A DNA stretch of 64,000 bases from Mycolicibacterium sp. CBMA 234 (GCF_009729415.1 NZ_MPKW01000030.1:1-64000), one strand, 5' to 3'. Counted from the first letter of the stretch, positions 1 to 9,473 are shown. Numbers and translations: made by a program. The notes: generated by a model from the sequence alone, not told the origin.

Positions 1-241
1 CCCGCCGCATCAACTGCCCGGCGGCCTTCCGGGTGAACGTCAGCCCCAGCACCTGCGACGGGGTCGCATAACCATTGGCCACCAGCCACACCACCCGGGC
101 CGCCATGGTCTCGGTCTTGCCGGCGCCGGCACCGGCGATCACCACCAAGGGCCCAGGCGGAGCGGCAATGACCGCGGCTTGCTCGTCGGTGGGAGTGAAC
201 AGCCCGAGCGCTTCCGCGAGATCGGCGGGGCTGAACGTCAT
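1..241 (-). CDS. adnB: AdnB, helicase-nuclease subunit (N-terminal fragment)
   Basis: The first 80 codons of a UvrD-type helicase lie on the minus strand and run off the window edge. The Walker A motif GAGAGKT follows a Q-motif-like stretch (TPTDEQ), as in superfamily 1 helicases, and motif Ia (LTFTRKAA) follows it. AdnB pairs with AdnA to form the mycobacterial double-strand-break resection motor-nuclease. The ATG at 241 overlaps the stop of adnA by ATGA, so the two subunits are translationally coupled. An in-frame ATG two codons upstream (247) is also possible. Confidence 0.93.
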   Translation of the reverse strand, partial: MTFSPADLAEALGLFTPTDEQAAVIAAPPGPLVVIAGAGAGKTETMAARVVWLVANGYATPSQVLGLTFTRKAAGQLMRR

Positions 242-3200
242 GCGCATCCCCCCTTCGTACCTTGCGCCGGGCACATGGCCCGCACCGGGCAGTTCGCACA
301 GCCAGCGCCGGCGCGCGCGACGAACTGCGGACCGGCCGTCGCCACCGCAGCATCGGTGACCCGCTGCCGCCACTCAGCCTGCGCCGACTCGCTCATGGGG
401 TCCTGCTCGCGTTCGGTCGCACCGGACTTGGCAGGCTTGGCCGGGTAGATCAACCGGCCGCCACCGGGCTGATCACCTTGCGGCACAACACCTTCCGCGA
501 TGGCCAGCTGATACAGCGCGAGCTGTGCATGCTGCTGGGCATCGGCCTTGGTCGCCGGGCTCTTGCCGGTCTTGACGTCGACCACCACCAGACGGCCATC
601 GCGGTCGCGCTCCAGCCGGTCGATGCGGCCGCGCACCTGCACCTGCGGGCCGTCCGGCGCTTCGGCGATCACGCCGCTGACCTCAAGTTCGGTACCGACC
701 TCAGTCAGCTCCGCGCGGCTGTCCTGGCGCCAGGTGGTGAACGTGGCCAACATGGCGCGGTAGCGGTCCAGCTCGTTGTCGGCGTACCAATTCGAGCCGA
801 AAGGCAGTTCCTGCCACACCTTTTCGAGCTCATTCAGCAGCTGCGATTCGCTGCGCCCGGAATCGGCGACCAAAGCATGCACCAACGAGCCGAGCGCCGA
901 CCGCAAGTCGCGACCGTCGCTGCCGCCGTGGCGTTCCAGCAGCCACCGCAGCGGGCAGTCAGTCAGGGTCTGCACAGTCGACGGCGACAGCGTGACGGTG
1001 TGCCCGTCGCCGGCCCACAGCGGCTCTTCGGTCGACAGTGCGGTACTGGCGTACCACTGCGCCGGGTCAGCGCCAGGTACACCGGCCTCGGCCAGCCGCG
1101 CCAATTGTGCTGCCGCACAGAGCCGGTCGGCCTCGTCGACGGCGCCGTCGGGCGCACACACGACCGACCGCAACCGGCCGACAAGGGCCGACGGGGACAA
1201 CACTGCGGGCGCGTGGACCGGCGGCTCGTCTTTATCGGCATCCGTCCCGCCGGCCAGGGCTGCCAACTCGTCGCAGAAGGCCGACGGCAGCAGAGCCTCG
1301 TCGCCGTTGTCGCTGTCCACGGCTGTCACCAGCACTCGGTTGCGAGCCCGACCCAGGGCGGCGACCAGCAGCCGGCGTTCCTCTGCGAGCAGCGGCGCGG
1401 TGGCCGACATGCCACGCACCTCGCCCACCCCGTCGACGATGTCGAGCAGCTGTTGGGTGCCCAGGACACCACCACGCGGAACGGTGTTGGGCCACAAGCC
1501 TTCCTGCAGACCGGCGATGACCACGAAGTCCCATTCGCGACCGAGCGCGGCATGGGCGCTGAGGACGGCCACCCCGTCGGGCTCGGCACCCTCGGGCATC
1601 GAGCCCGACCAGGACAGGGCGCGGACGTGGTCGATCAGGCCGGTGAGTGATGCCGCCGCCGTGCGCGCCACGTACTTCTCGGCGGTGTCGAACAGCGCCG
1701 TGACGGCGTCCAGATCGGCTCCGGCAGCGACCCCGGCGGACCCCGGGCGCCCAGCGGCGGCCTGCCACCGGCGCGACAACCCACTGTGCTGCCAGGCCTC
1801 CCACAACACGAACCGCGGATCTTGGCCCGCGGCCGCCGACCGGCGTGCCGCGTCGAGCACTGCACGAACCCGCCGCACCGGCCGCGCCAGCTGGTCGGGC
1901 AGCTGGCGTTCCGCGGTGCCGGTGAGTACCTCGACGAGCAGCTCACCGAACTCGCGGCCGGTGCCGTCAGCTCGCCGCAGGGCGCGCCGCAGCTGGCGCA
2001 GCGACACCGGGTCGACCCGGCCGATCGGCCCCGTAAGCAGTGCCAGCGCCCAGTCACCCGTCACCGTGTCGGCCGCGCAGTCCAGCGCCGTGAGTAGCGC
2101 GAATACCGCCGGATGCTGGGCCGGAGGCGCTGTATCGGCCTGCTGCTGGACAGGAACCCCGGCTGCAGTCAACGCCCGGGCCAGTGCGGTCCCGGCCCGC
2201 GGCACCGACCGCACGATGACGGCCATCTGAGACCACGGCACGCCGTCGACCAGGTGTGCTCGGCGTAGCGCGTCGGCGATCAGAGCGGACTCGGCGTGCG
2301 GCGAACCCGCGATGCGCACGGTGAGCGAGCCAGACTCCCCTGCCGCCACCCCCGCAGCCGACACCAGCGCCCGGGACGCGTCCACCCCAGGCAGACGCCG
2401 CGCCACGGCAGCGACCGCGCCGGCCACCGCCGGTGCACACCGATGAGACTCGGTCAGCACCACCCGCGGCTGGTCCTCCGGGCCGTACAGCAGCGTCGGC
2501 TCCGCACCCCGGTAACCGAAGACCGTCTGGCTCGGGTCTCCGGCGATCACCGTCAGCTGAGCCCCGGCCGCCAGCACGCGCACCAACAGAGCGGCCTGCG
2601 GATCGAGGTGCTGAGCGTCGTCGACCAATAGCAGCTTGATGCGGGAGCGCTCGGCGTCCAGCAATGCCGGGTCGATCGCGAAGGCCTCAAGCGCGGCACC
2701 GACCAGTTCGGCCGCGCCCAGCGCCGGCACCGTGGCCTGCGGGGCCGCCATACCGACCGCGCTGCGCAGCAACATCACCTGCTCGTAGACCTGCGCGAAC
2801 CGGCCCGCGGCCACCCACTCCGGCCGCCCGGCCTTGCGGCCGATGCGGCGCAGGTCCGCAGCATCGACGCCGCGTTCAGTGCAGCGCGCCAACAAGTCCC
2901 GCAGTTCGGTGGCGAACCCGGCCGTAGCCAACGCCGGCCGCAGCTGCAGCGGCCAGACCACGCTGGCGTCGTCGCCGTCTTCGAGATCGCCGGCCAGCAG
3001 TTCGCGGATGATGCCGTCCTGCTCGGCGCTGGTGATCAGCCGCGGCGGCGGGTCGCCAGCGCGCTGGGCGGCCTGCCGCAGCACGGCGAACGCGTAGGAG
3101 TGCAGGGTCCGGACCAGCGGCTCGCGGGTGACCTGGCCCGAATCACCCAGCAGCGCCGACGTGATGGCGCCCCGGACCCGGCTGCCCAGCCGTGCCGACC

Positions 3201-3393
3201 CCGTGAGCAGCAGCACTGACTCGGGATCAGTCCCAGCGGCGATATGCGTTGCGGCCGTGCGGATCAGCAGCTCGGTCTTTCCAGTGCCGGGGCCGCCCAG
3301 CACCCGCACCACGCCACGCTGCCCGGGCTCGGTCAGGGCATTAACCGAACCGGGAGCGGTGAGGGTGGGGTACGGGGCGACCATGACAGGCAT
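238..3393 (-). CDS. adnA: AdnA, helicase-nuclease subunit
   Basis: About 1051 residues, close to the recalled length of M. tuberculosis AdnA. It has an N-terminal UvrD-like motor with Walker A (GGPGTGKT) and an unusual motif II region (LLVDDAQH), and a C-terminal RecB-like PD-(D/E)XK nuclease (VVDVKTGK). An AddB-type iron-sulfur cluster is shown by a first Cys (DCPLRW) and a terminal C-x2-C-x5-C group. It unwinds and degrades DNA ends with AdnB for recombination and single-strand annealing. The open frame runs upstream to 4230, but that part is antisense to the hydrolase gene. The start is MPVMVAPY at 3393, or the second ATG at 3384. Confidence 0.93.
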   Translation of the reverse strand: MPVMVAPYPTLTAPGSVNALTEPGQRGVVRVLGGPGTGKTELLIRTAATHIAAGTDPESVLLLTGSARLGSRVRGAITSALLGDSGQVTREPLVRTLHSYAFAVLRQAAQRAGDPPPRLITSAEQDGIIRELLAGDLEDGDDASVVWPLQLRPALATAGFATELRDLLARCTERGVDAADLRRIGRKAGRPEWVAAGRFAQVYEQVMLLRSAVGMAAPQATVPALGAAELVGAALEAFAIDPALLDAERSRIKLLLVDDAQHLDPQAALLVRVLAAGAQLTVIAGDPSQTVFGYRGAEPTLLYGPEDQPRVVLTESHRCAPAVAGAVAAVARRLPGVDASRALVSAAGVAAGESGSLTVRIAGSPHAESALIADALRRAHLVDGVPWSQMAVIVRSVPRAGTALARALTAAGVPVQQQADTAPPAQHPAVFALLTALDCAADTVTGDWALALLTGPIGRVDPVSLRQLRRALRRADGTGREFGELLVEVLTGTAERQLPDQLARPVRRVRAVLDAARRSAAAGQDPRFVLWEAWQHSGLSRRWQAAAGRPGSAGVAAGADLDAVTALFDTAEKYVARTAAASLTGLIDHVRALSWSGSMPEGAEPDGVAVLSAHAALGREWDFVVIAGLQEGLWPNTVPRGGVLGTQQLLDIVDGVGEVRGMSATAPLLAEERRLLVAALGRARNRVLVTAVDSDNGDEALLPSAFCDELAALAGGTDADKDEPPVHAPAVLSPSALVGRLRSVVCAPDGAVDEADRLCAAAQLARLAEAGVPGADPAQWYASTALSTEEPLWAGDGHTVTLSPSTVQTLTDCPLRWLLERHGGSDGRDLRSALGSLVHALVADSGRSESQLLNELEKVWQELPFGSNWYADNELDRYRAMLATFTTWRQDSRAELTEVGTELEVSGVIAEAPDGPQVQVRGRIDRLERDRDGRLVVVDVKTGKSPATKADAQQHAQLALYQLAIAEGVVPQGDQPGGGRLIYPAKPAKSGATEREQDPMSESAQAEWRQRVTDAAVATAGPQFVARAGAGCANCPVRAMCPAQGTKGGCA

Positions 3394-3432
3394 GCAACCA
3401 CGAGGGTCCGACAATTCCGGCCGCCGACGACA

Positions 3433-4239
3433 ATGTCTGGCACCATCAACCAGGTGACCTTGCAGGTATACCGCTACGGACCGGCGCGGCCGGCACAAAT
3501 TCTGGCTCTGCACGGCCTGACCGGCCACGGCAAGCGATGGCAGACGCTGGCGGACCAGTACCTGCCCGAATATGCCTTGCTGGCACCGGATCTCCTGGGA
3601 CACGGCCATTCCACGTGGGCGGCACCCTGGAACATCGACGCCAACGTCGAGGCCCTGGCAGGCCTCCTCCGGGAGGAGGCTGACGGCCCCGTAGTCGTGG
3701 TGGCACATTCGTTCGGCGGCGCGATTGCGCTCAATTTCGCTGCCGCCCACCCGAATCTCGTGTCGGGTCTGATTCTGCTGGACCCGGCAACCGGGCTGGA
3801 CGGCAGCTGGATGAGTGAGATCGCCGACGCCATGCTCGGGTCCCCCGACTACCCGGATCGGCAGCAGGCCCACGCCGAGAAGATGAACGGCTCGTGGGGC
3901 GAGGTCTCCGCGAAGCATCCAGGGGAACTCGAACGCGACCTGGACGAACACCTCGTTGCGCTGCCCGGCGGGCGCGTCGGCTGGCGCGTCAGCCTGCCCG
4001 CGATGATGTCGTACTGGAGTGAGCTGGCCCGCCCAATTGTGTTGCCGCAGCAGGGCACTCCGACGACACTGGTCCTGGCCAAGCAGACCCATCCGGCGTA
4101 CGTCACCGGTGAACTGGTTGCCGCGTTGCAGGCCCGGCTGGGCGCCGATTTCGTGCTGGCCGAATTCGACTGCGACCACATGGTGCCGCACGCCATGCCC
4201 GCCGAAACCGCTGATGTAATCCGGCGTCACCTGGTCTGA
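3433..4239 (+). CDS. lipV: Alpha/beta hydrolase, LipV-like lipase/esterase
   Basis: 268 residues with the alpha/beta-hydrolase fold: an oxyanion HG motif (LHGLTGHG), the nucleophile elbow HSFGG near residue 95, an acid in the second half and a late histidine (DCDHMVPH). The position between adnA (divergent) and the alkyltransferase-like gene matches M. tuberculosis Rv3203 (lipV). The start is taken at ATG 3433; a GTG at 3454 would give a shorter protein. Substrate is unknown: the family includes lipases, esterases and lactonases. It lies two bases before the next gene, so they are probably co-transcribed. Confidence 0.8.
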   Translation: MSGTINQVTLQVYRYGPARPAQILALHGLTGHGKRWQTLADQYLPEYALLAPDLLGHGHSTWAAPWNIDANVEALAGLLREEADGPVVVVAHSFGGAIALNFAAAHPNLVSGLILLDPATGLDGSWMSEIADAMLGSPDYPDRQQAHAEKMNGSWGEVSAKHPGELERDLDEHLVALPGGRVGWRVSLPAMMSYWSELARPIVLPQQGTPTTLVLAKQTHPAYVTGELVAALQARLGADFVLAEFDCDHMVPHAMPAETADVIRRHLV

Positions 4240-4241
4240 TC

Positions 4242-4547
4242 ATGGCTGCCGTCACCGACGAACAGGTCGAGCACGTACGAGCGCTGGTCGCCGCAATACC
4301 GTCCGGCCGGGTATCGACCTACGGCGATATCGCCGACGCCGCAGGGCTTTCCAGCCCGCGGATCGTCGGCTGGATCATGCGCACCGATTCGTCGGACCTA
4401 CCGTGGCACCGGGTGATCACCGCGTCGGGGCGGCCAGCGCCGCATCTGGCGACGCGGCAACTGGAAAGCCTGCGCGCCGAAGGCGTTTTGGCCGTCGACG
4501 GACGGGTTCCGTTGCGCGGCAAGGATTCCGTCCGCCACGAGTTCTGA
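4242..4547 (+). CDS. Alkyltransferase-like protein (ATL/MGMT family)
   Basis: 101 residues, equal to the C-terminal DNA-binding domain of O6-alkylguanine-DNA alkyltransferases. The active-site PCHRV motif is replaced by PWHRV, so the methyl-accepting cysteine is a tryptophan. ATL proteins of this kind bind O6-alkylguanine without repairing it and hand the lesion to nucleotide-excision repair; that role is inferred from the family. It follows the hydrolase by two bases. Length is normal for an ATL. Confidence 0.9.
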   Translation: MAAVTDEQVEHVRALVAAIPSGRVSTYGDIADAAGLSSPRIVGWIMRTDSSDLPWHRVITASGRPAPHLATRQLESLRAEGVLAVDGRVPLRGKDSVRHEF

Positions 4548-4558
4548 CCGCAAACGAG

Positions 4559-5413
4559 TTAAAGGACCAGCCTCACCAGGGCCGCGGTGCGGGCCAGACC
4601 GGGGAACGCCGCTGCCGTCGACCGCGGGTGCAGGGCATGCACCGCAAGCCGGAAGATCAACGCGCGCAACAACATCTGCGGCCACTCCGGCAGTGTTGCC
4701 CAGCGTTCGATGAGCCCGTCGTCGGCCTCGCCCCACGACAGCGCGTCGACGACGACCACACCCGCGGCCCACGACGCCGGCCGCCAGTACGGCGTGATGT
4801 CGGTGATGCCGGGCGCGGCGGTACCGGCGAACAGCACAGTGCCGTAGAGGTCGCCGTGCACCAGCTGGCTCGGGTTACGGGTCGACTTGCGTAGCGACGC
4901 AAGCTGATTGATCAGTTCGACCGACCGTTGTCCATCGGTGGTGCCGGGCACGACGCGCGCACCCGGCGGCAACGACTGCAGCGGCCGGTCCTCCCAGGCG
5001 GCGCGGTCGGCGGCGATGAACACGTCGACGTCGCTCCACGGCACTGCTGGCGGTTGGGTCAGGAACCGCGGACGCTCCAGCTTGGCGGTTGCCTCGTGCA
5101 ACCGGACGGCCGCCGAGACGATCTCGTCGTGCCGCGGTTCCGGGGTGCCCGTGACGAACGTGTCGGCGCGCCAACCGGCCACCACGTAGCGGCCATCGGT
5201 TGCCCGGACCGGACGGGCCAGCCGGACACCGTCGACGAACAGCGTCTCACGCACTTTGGCCGACCATGAGGCCCGCGCGTTGTCAGCGGCCATGGAAAGC
5301 ACCACCTCGCCGCAGCGCCAGCCACCCTCCCAGCTTGAGCCGAGGGGTACCGGCCGTAGACCGGAAAGGCCGAACGCCGTCAGCACATGTTCAGGAGGAC
5401 GGTCGACGGTCAC
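4559..5413 (-). CDS. TIGR02569-type actinobacterial protein, kinase-like fold
   Basis: 284 residues, matching Rv3205c by position and content. The sequence resembles aminoglycoside phosphotransferase/kinase-like folds (LVHGDLYG and DITPYWRPA, like Brenner-type catalytic and metal-binding loops). No substrate is known for the family. GTG at 5413 gives V-T-V-D-R-P-P and is the first reasonable start. It converges with the ATL gene, leaving only 11 bases between the stops. Confidence 0.75.
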   Translation of the reverse strand: MTVDRPPEHVLTAFGLSGLRPVPLGSSWEGGWRCGEVVLSMAADNARASWSAKVRETLFVDGVRLARPVRATDGRYVVAGWRADTFVTGTPEPRHDEIVSAAVRLHEATAKLERPRFLTQPPAVPWSDVDVFIAADRAAWEDRPLQSLPPGARVVPGTTDGQRSVELINQLASLRKSTRNPSQLVHGDLYGTVLFAGTAAPGITDITPYWRPASWAAGVVVVDALSWGEADDGLIERWATLPEWPQMLLRALIFRLAVHALHPRSTAAAFPGLARTAALVRLVL

Positions 5414-5479
5414 CCGATCAGACTAAGGTGTGCCCGCCCGGACACAGCCTTCTCCCGTCGCTTCGCTCGCCCCGGCGTG

Positions 5480-6658
5480 TCAGTACATGACCATGTCGGG
5501 TTCGAGTTGCTTGGCCCAGGCCACGATTCCGCCTTGCAGGTGCAGCGCGTCGGCGAATCCGGCCTGCTTCAAGGCGAGCAGAGCCTCCGCCGACCGAATC
5601 CCGGTCTTGCAATACAGCACCGGAATTCGGTCCTGCGGCACTCGGACCAACCCGTCGCCGGTCTCGAGCGTTGACTTGGGGATCAACTCGGCGCCCTCGA
5701 TGTGGTTGATCGCCCACTCCGCCGGTTCCCGTACGTCGATCAGCGCGACGGGCTTCCCAGACTCGAGCAGGTCCCGCAGCTCCAGCGGCGTCACCGTCGA
5801 ATCCGCCGCAGCCTCGGCTGCCGCGTCAGAGACCACGCCGCAGAACACGTCGTAATCGATCAGCTCGGTGATCTTCGGCGTCGCCGGATCCTTGCGAATC
5901 TTGATGGTGCGGTACGTCATGTCCAGGGCGTCGTACACCATGAGCCGTCCGAGCAGAGACTCCCCGATGCCCGTGATCAGCTTAATGGCCTCGGTACCCA
6001 TGACCGAGGCGACAGAGGCGCAGAGGATCCCCAACACCCCGCCCTCGGCACATGACGGCACGGTGCCAGGAGGTGGCGGCTCCGGATAGAGATCGCGGTA
6101 GTTGAGACCCAACCCGTCGGGCGCGTCCTCCCAGAACACCGACACCTGCCCGGAGAACCGGTAGATCGACCCCCAGACGTATGGCTTGTGGGTCAGCACC
6201 GCGGCGTCGTTGACCAGGTACCGGGTGGCGAAGTTGTCGGTGCCGTCCAGAATCAGGTCGTACTGCTCGAACAGCGGCACCGCGTTGGCGGTGTCGAGCC
6301 GGAACTCGTGCAAGTTGACCGTCACCAGCGGATTGATCTCCAGGATGGAGTCGCGGGCGCTCTGGGCCTTGGACCGCCCGACGTCGGATTGCCCGTGGAT
6401 GATCTGCCGCTGCAGGTTCGATTCGTCGACCACGTCGAACTCGACGATGCCGATGGTCCCGACACCGGCCGCGGCGAGGTAGAGCAGCGTCGGCGAGCCC
6501 AGTCCGCCGGCGCCGATCACCAGCACCCGCGCGTTCTTCAGGCGCTTCTGCCCGGTGACGCCCAGGTCCGGAATGATCAGGTGACGGCTGTACCGCGCGA
6601 CCTCGTCGCGAGTGAGTTCAGCCGCCGGCCGCACCAACGGCGGCAACGGATTCGCCAT
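5480..6658 (-). CDS. moeZ: MoeZ, adenylyltransferase/sulfurtransferase (MoeB-rhodanese fusion)
   Basis: 392 residues, the usual mycobacterial MoeZ length. The N-terminal ThiF/MoeB domain binds ATP through GAGGLGSP (49-56) and adenylates the C-terminal glycine of small sulfur-carrier proteins. The C-terminal rhodanese domain has the active-site cysteine near 350 (YCKTGIRS) and transfers sulfur. In mycobacteria it serves molybdopterin-synthase and CysO-type carriers. ATG 6658 (MANPLPP) is chosen; the open frame upstream is not similar to the family. Confidence 0.95.
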   Translation of the reverse strand: MANPLPPLVRPAAELTRDEVARYSRHLIIPDLGVTGQKRLKNARVLVIGAGGLGSPTLLYLAAAGVGTIGIVEFDVVDESNLQRQIIHGQSDVGRSKAQSARDSILEINPLVTVNLHEFRLDTANAVPLFEQYDLILDGTDNFATRYLVNDAAVLTHKPYVWGSIYRFSGQVSVFWEDAPDGLGLNYRDLYPEPPPPGTVPSCAEGGVLGILCASVASVMGTEAIKLITGIGESLLGRLMVYDALDMTYRTIKIRKDPATPKITELIDYDVFCGVVSDAAAEAAADSTVTPLELRDLLESGKPVALIDVREPAEWAINHIEGAELIPKSTLETGDGLVRVPQDRIPVLYCKTGIRSAEALLALKQAGFADALHLQGGIVAWAKQLEPDMVMY

Positions 6659-6767
6659 GCCTTCAACAGTAGTGAGGAACATTATTGGCACGCTCGCCGC
6701 CCGCGACCGGCCTGAAAATGCACGCCTGACGCGGCGTGTTGCGTACAAACACGCACGCTCGCGGGAG

Positions 6768-7817
6768 TTAGGGAATGGGGTACGGCCAGGAGTTGACGTG
6801 GCAGGTTTTGCCGTCCGGCTTAACCGACTCCGGGTCGAACTTGGCGTCATCGTTGTTATTGGTCGAGAAGGTCTGCTGCATCATGATCGGCGCCAGCCCG
6901 CCGTTGTCGCCGCACGGCTCGTGCAGCCGGAAGCCGATGGCGTGCCCGACCTCGTGATTGATCAGGTACTGGCGATACGACCCGATGTCGCCCTGGAACG
7001 GCACAGCGCCGCGCACCCAGCGCGCCTCGTTGATGAACACGCGGGACTGCGCCTTACCGCCGTCGGCCGGGAAATAGGCCGGGTTGAAGCACGACGACTC
7101 CAGCTGAATGTCGTAGCCGCAGCCTTCGCGGACCGTCATCGGCGAAGTCAGGGACACCCGAAAATCGGGGGTCTCCGGCGAAGTGGCATCGAGGCGGGTG
7201 AAGGCGAACTTCCCGTCGTGCGTCCAGCTCTTCGGGTTGCCCAGGGTTTCGGTGACCATTCGCGCGAACCCTTCGTCGCCCCCGAAGCTGGCGGTGTCGA
7301 CGCCGTCCTCCACCTCAACGGTGTAGGTCACCGACTTGGTGGTGCCCTGCCCGATCTTGGGGGTGGTGCCCGGCACGATGTGCCACGCCTTCTCGCCACC
7401 CTCGGTGAACTGCCCGCCGTCGGGCAAGATGCCGGTCGGCAAGTTGACGTCGAACTGCGTCAGGCCTTTGGGCGGTGCGCCGACGATGGCGGTACTGGCT
7501 GAATTGATGGTGGGCTGGCCGACGAGCGGCCCATGCGGGTGAGCCGGCGTCGCGGACGTGGGACCGGAAATGCCTTGGTAGACGACGACGCCGGTGATCA
7601 CGGCCAACGCCGGCAGGGCATAGGCGCGCCACCCGTACGTGGACACGAAGCGACCCAGCCAGGTCTGCTTGCGCCACTGTTGCCGGTCGTCCCGATTGGA
7701 CCGGAGGCGCCCTGATTCCTCGGTCACCGGATCCCGCTGCGCGCGCAATGGCTCATGCCACTCGCTGCGCACGACGGGGACGCGACCGGCGCCACCTCGG
7801 CCCGGGTCGTAGGTCAC
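6768..7817 (-). CDS. Membrane-anchored DUF3152 protein with metzincin-like zinc motif
   Basis: About 349 residues from GTG 7817. A charged N-terminus precedes one membrane segment (about 63-82), then an extracytoplasmic domain ending in HEVGHAIGFRLH (about 288), an HExxHxxGxxxH zinc site typical of metzincin-type proteases. Cysteines at the end of the domain could form disulfides. It matches Rv3207c. Protease activity is inferred from the motif. The longer frame to 7913 is less likely because its extra N-terminus is low complexity. Confidence 0.85.
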   Translation of the reverse strand: MTYDPGRGGAGRVPVVRSEWHEPLRAQRDPVTEESGRLRSNRDDRQQWRKQTWLGRFVSTYGWRAYALPALAVITGVVVYQGISGPTSATPAHPHGPLVGQPTINSASTAIVGAPPKGLTQFDVNLPTGILPDGGQFTEGGEKAWHIVPGTTPKIGQGTTKSVTYTVEVEDGVDTASFGGDEGFARMVTETLGNPKSWTHDGKFAFTRLDATSPETPDFRVSLTSPMTVREGCGYDIQLESSCFNPAYFPADGGKAQSRVFINEARWVRGAVPFQGDIGSYRQYLINHEVGHAIGFRLHEPCGDNGGLAPIMMQQTFSTNNNDDAKFDPESVKPDGKTCHVNSWPYPIP

Positions 7818-8069
7818 CGAACCAGGATGGCACAGAGCTGGACCTACGCCGGCGACGGCGCGCCACCGGGCGTTCAAGTACGCCAGACACAATCGCCGAA
7901 CCGCTGGTAGCACGCAGATGCCGCGAACTAACGGTAGTAGTGTCGGGGCGATAAACTGCCGGGTCGGTCAACCTGAACAACGGGATGGTCGGCCATGAAC
8001 AACAAGGTTCCGAACGGATCCTGACAGTGGTCACGGCCCCGTGCCGGACAATGCCAGATTGAGGACGTG

Positions 8070-8747
8070 ATGAGCGAGGTCGCCAATACCTCTGACACCA
8101 GAGGCACGCAAGCCGGAAACGACGGCACGCAGGGCGCCCCGACCACGAACCGGCGCGGCAACCGTCTGCCCCGGGACGAACGGCGCGGCCAGCTGCTGAT
8201 GGCAGCCAGCGACGTGTTCGTGGACCGCGGCTACCACGCGGCCGGCATGGATGAGATCGCCGACCGCGCCGGGGTCAGCAAACCTGTTCTGTACCAACAC
8301 TTTTCATCGAAGTTGGAGCTGTACCTGGCGGTGCTGCAGCGGCACGTGGACAACCTGTTGCAGGGGGTTCGCGGGGCGCTGAGCACCACCACCGACAACC
8401 GGTTGCGACTGCGGGCCGCGGTCGAGGCGTTCTTCGACTTCATCGAGCACGACAGCCAGGGCTACCGGCTGATCTTCGAGAACGACTACGTCACCGAGCC
8501 GCAGGTGTCGGCACAGGTCAAGGTCGCCACCGACTCGTGCACCGACGCGGTGTTCGACCTCGTCAGCAGTGATTCGGGGCTCGAACCCCACCGGGCTCGA
8601 ATGATCGCCGTCGGCCTCGTGGCCATCAGCGTCGACTGCGCCCGCTACTGGATCAACAACGACCGGCCGATCTCCAAGGACGCTGCCGTCGACGGCACGG
8701 TGCAGTTCGCCTGGGGCGGGCTGTCACACGTTCCGCTCACCCGCTGA
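8070..8747 (+). CDS. TetR-family transcriptional regulator (Rv3208-like)
   Basis: 225 residues. The N-terminal helix-turn-helix spans roughly residues 38-85 (AGMDEIADRAGVSKPVLYQH is the recognition region), followed by an all-helical ligand domain containing RLIFENDYV. GAGG sits five bases before ATG 8070; a GTG lies one codon earlier. It is divergent from the metzincin-like gene, with 250 bases between, where its own operator may lie. Ligand unknown. A terminator follows directly. Confidence 0.9.
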   Translation: MSEVANTSDTRGTQAGNDGTQGAPTTNRRGNRLPRDERRGQLLMAASDVFVDRGYHAAGMDEIADRAGVSKPVLYQHFSSKLELYLAVLQRHVDNLLQGVRGALSTTTDNRLRLRAAVEAFFDFIEHDSQGYRLIFENDYVTEPQVSAQVKVATDSCTDAVFDLVSSDSGLEPHRARMIAVGLVAISVDCARYWINNDRPISKDAAVDGTVQFAWGGLSHVPLTR

Positions 8748-8762
8748 ATACCCGCCGAGCAG

Positions 8763-8798
8763 AAAACGGCCCCTTCCCAGGTGGAAAGGGGCCGTTTT
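8763..8798. terminator. Bidirectional intrinsic terminator
   Basis: A perfect 13-bp inverted repeat (AAAACGGCCCCTT / AAGGGGCCGTTTT) with a 10-base loop lies between two converging genes. A-run and T-run at the two ends allow it to act in both directions. Confidence 0.9.
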
Positions 8799-8819
8799 GC
8801 TGTCTGCTCGCGAGGCTGG

Positions 8820-9056
8820 TCAGTCCTTGCCGGTGACGCCGAAGCCGACCCGGCGGACGTCGGCCGCACCGATCTCGACGTAGGCGATCTTGGCGGTCTG
8901 CACCAGGAACCGGCGGCCCTTCTCGTCGGTCAGCGCCAGAACACCCGATTCCTTGGCGAGCGCGTCGGTAACCAGCGTCTCCACTTCCTCGGGCGTCTGC
9001 GCGCTGTTCAGGAACAGTTCGCGCGGGCTGTCGGTGACACCGATCTTGACCTCCAC
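8820..9056 (-). CDS. DUF3107 small protein (TB9.4-like)
   Basis: 78 residues. The start is GTG 9056 (read VEVKIGVTDSPREL), because AAAGGGG lies five bases upstream; the ATG at 9071 would place that site inside the gene. The family (Rv3208A, TB9.4) is conserved in actinobacteria and has no known function. It ends with VGFGVTGKD and converges with the TetR gene across the shared terminator. Confidence 0.9.
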   Translation of the reverse strand: MEVKIGVTDSPRELFLNSAQTPEEVETLVTDALAKESGVLALTDEKGRRFLVQTAKIAYVEIGAADVRRVGFGVTGKD

Positions 9057-9164
9057 GCTGACCCCTTTCATTCGTTAAAGACTTCATTTGAGCTGCAATC
9101 GAACTCTGTTAAAGGAGGCTAGTGGACGACGCCGGCTGTGGTCGCCGCGGGCACGTTCGCCTTT

Positions 9165-9272
9165 GGCGAACCAAGTGCGGAGGCCGCCTTTGGCGAACCA
9201 AGTGCGGAGGCCGCCTTTGGCGAACCACGTGCAGAGGCCGCCAGTGGCGAACCGGGTCCGGACGCAGCCGCA
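9165..9272. repeat. 27-bp tandem repeat, four copies
   Basis: Four successive 27-bp units begin GGCGAACC at 9165, 9192, 9219 and 9246. The first two are identical, the third differs at a few bases and the fourth is degenerate. The unit length is a multiple of three, and on the plus strand it reads GEPSAEAAF in the frame of the downstream MmpS-like gene. A 7-bp hairpin (GTTCGCC TTT GGCGAAC) at 9155-9171 opens the array. Confidence 0.9.
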
Positions 9273-9473
9273 GAGGTCACGACGTCGTCACAGTTGTCGG
9301 CTCGTCATCGGCCCCCGAAACGACGAGCTGTCGAGGTCGCGACGGGTCGTCGCGAGAGGGTCCACAGAACCGAGTCCCGACCGTTATCCGATCGCCAGCG
9401 AGGCAACACCATCCGTAACTTTCACCCCACTAGCATCGATGAGGTAAGTGATACTCGAGCGGGGAAAGTCGCC

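Noticed and set aside
3394..4230. Upstream extension of the adnA frame to 4230.
   Set aside because: It is antisense to the hydrolase gene, and the AdnA family begins at MPVMVAPY near the Walker A motif.
9155..9272. Tandem repeats that could be a CRISPR array.
   Set aside because: Units are directly adjacent without spacers, the period is 27 bases and divisible by three, and no cas genes are near.
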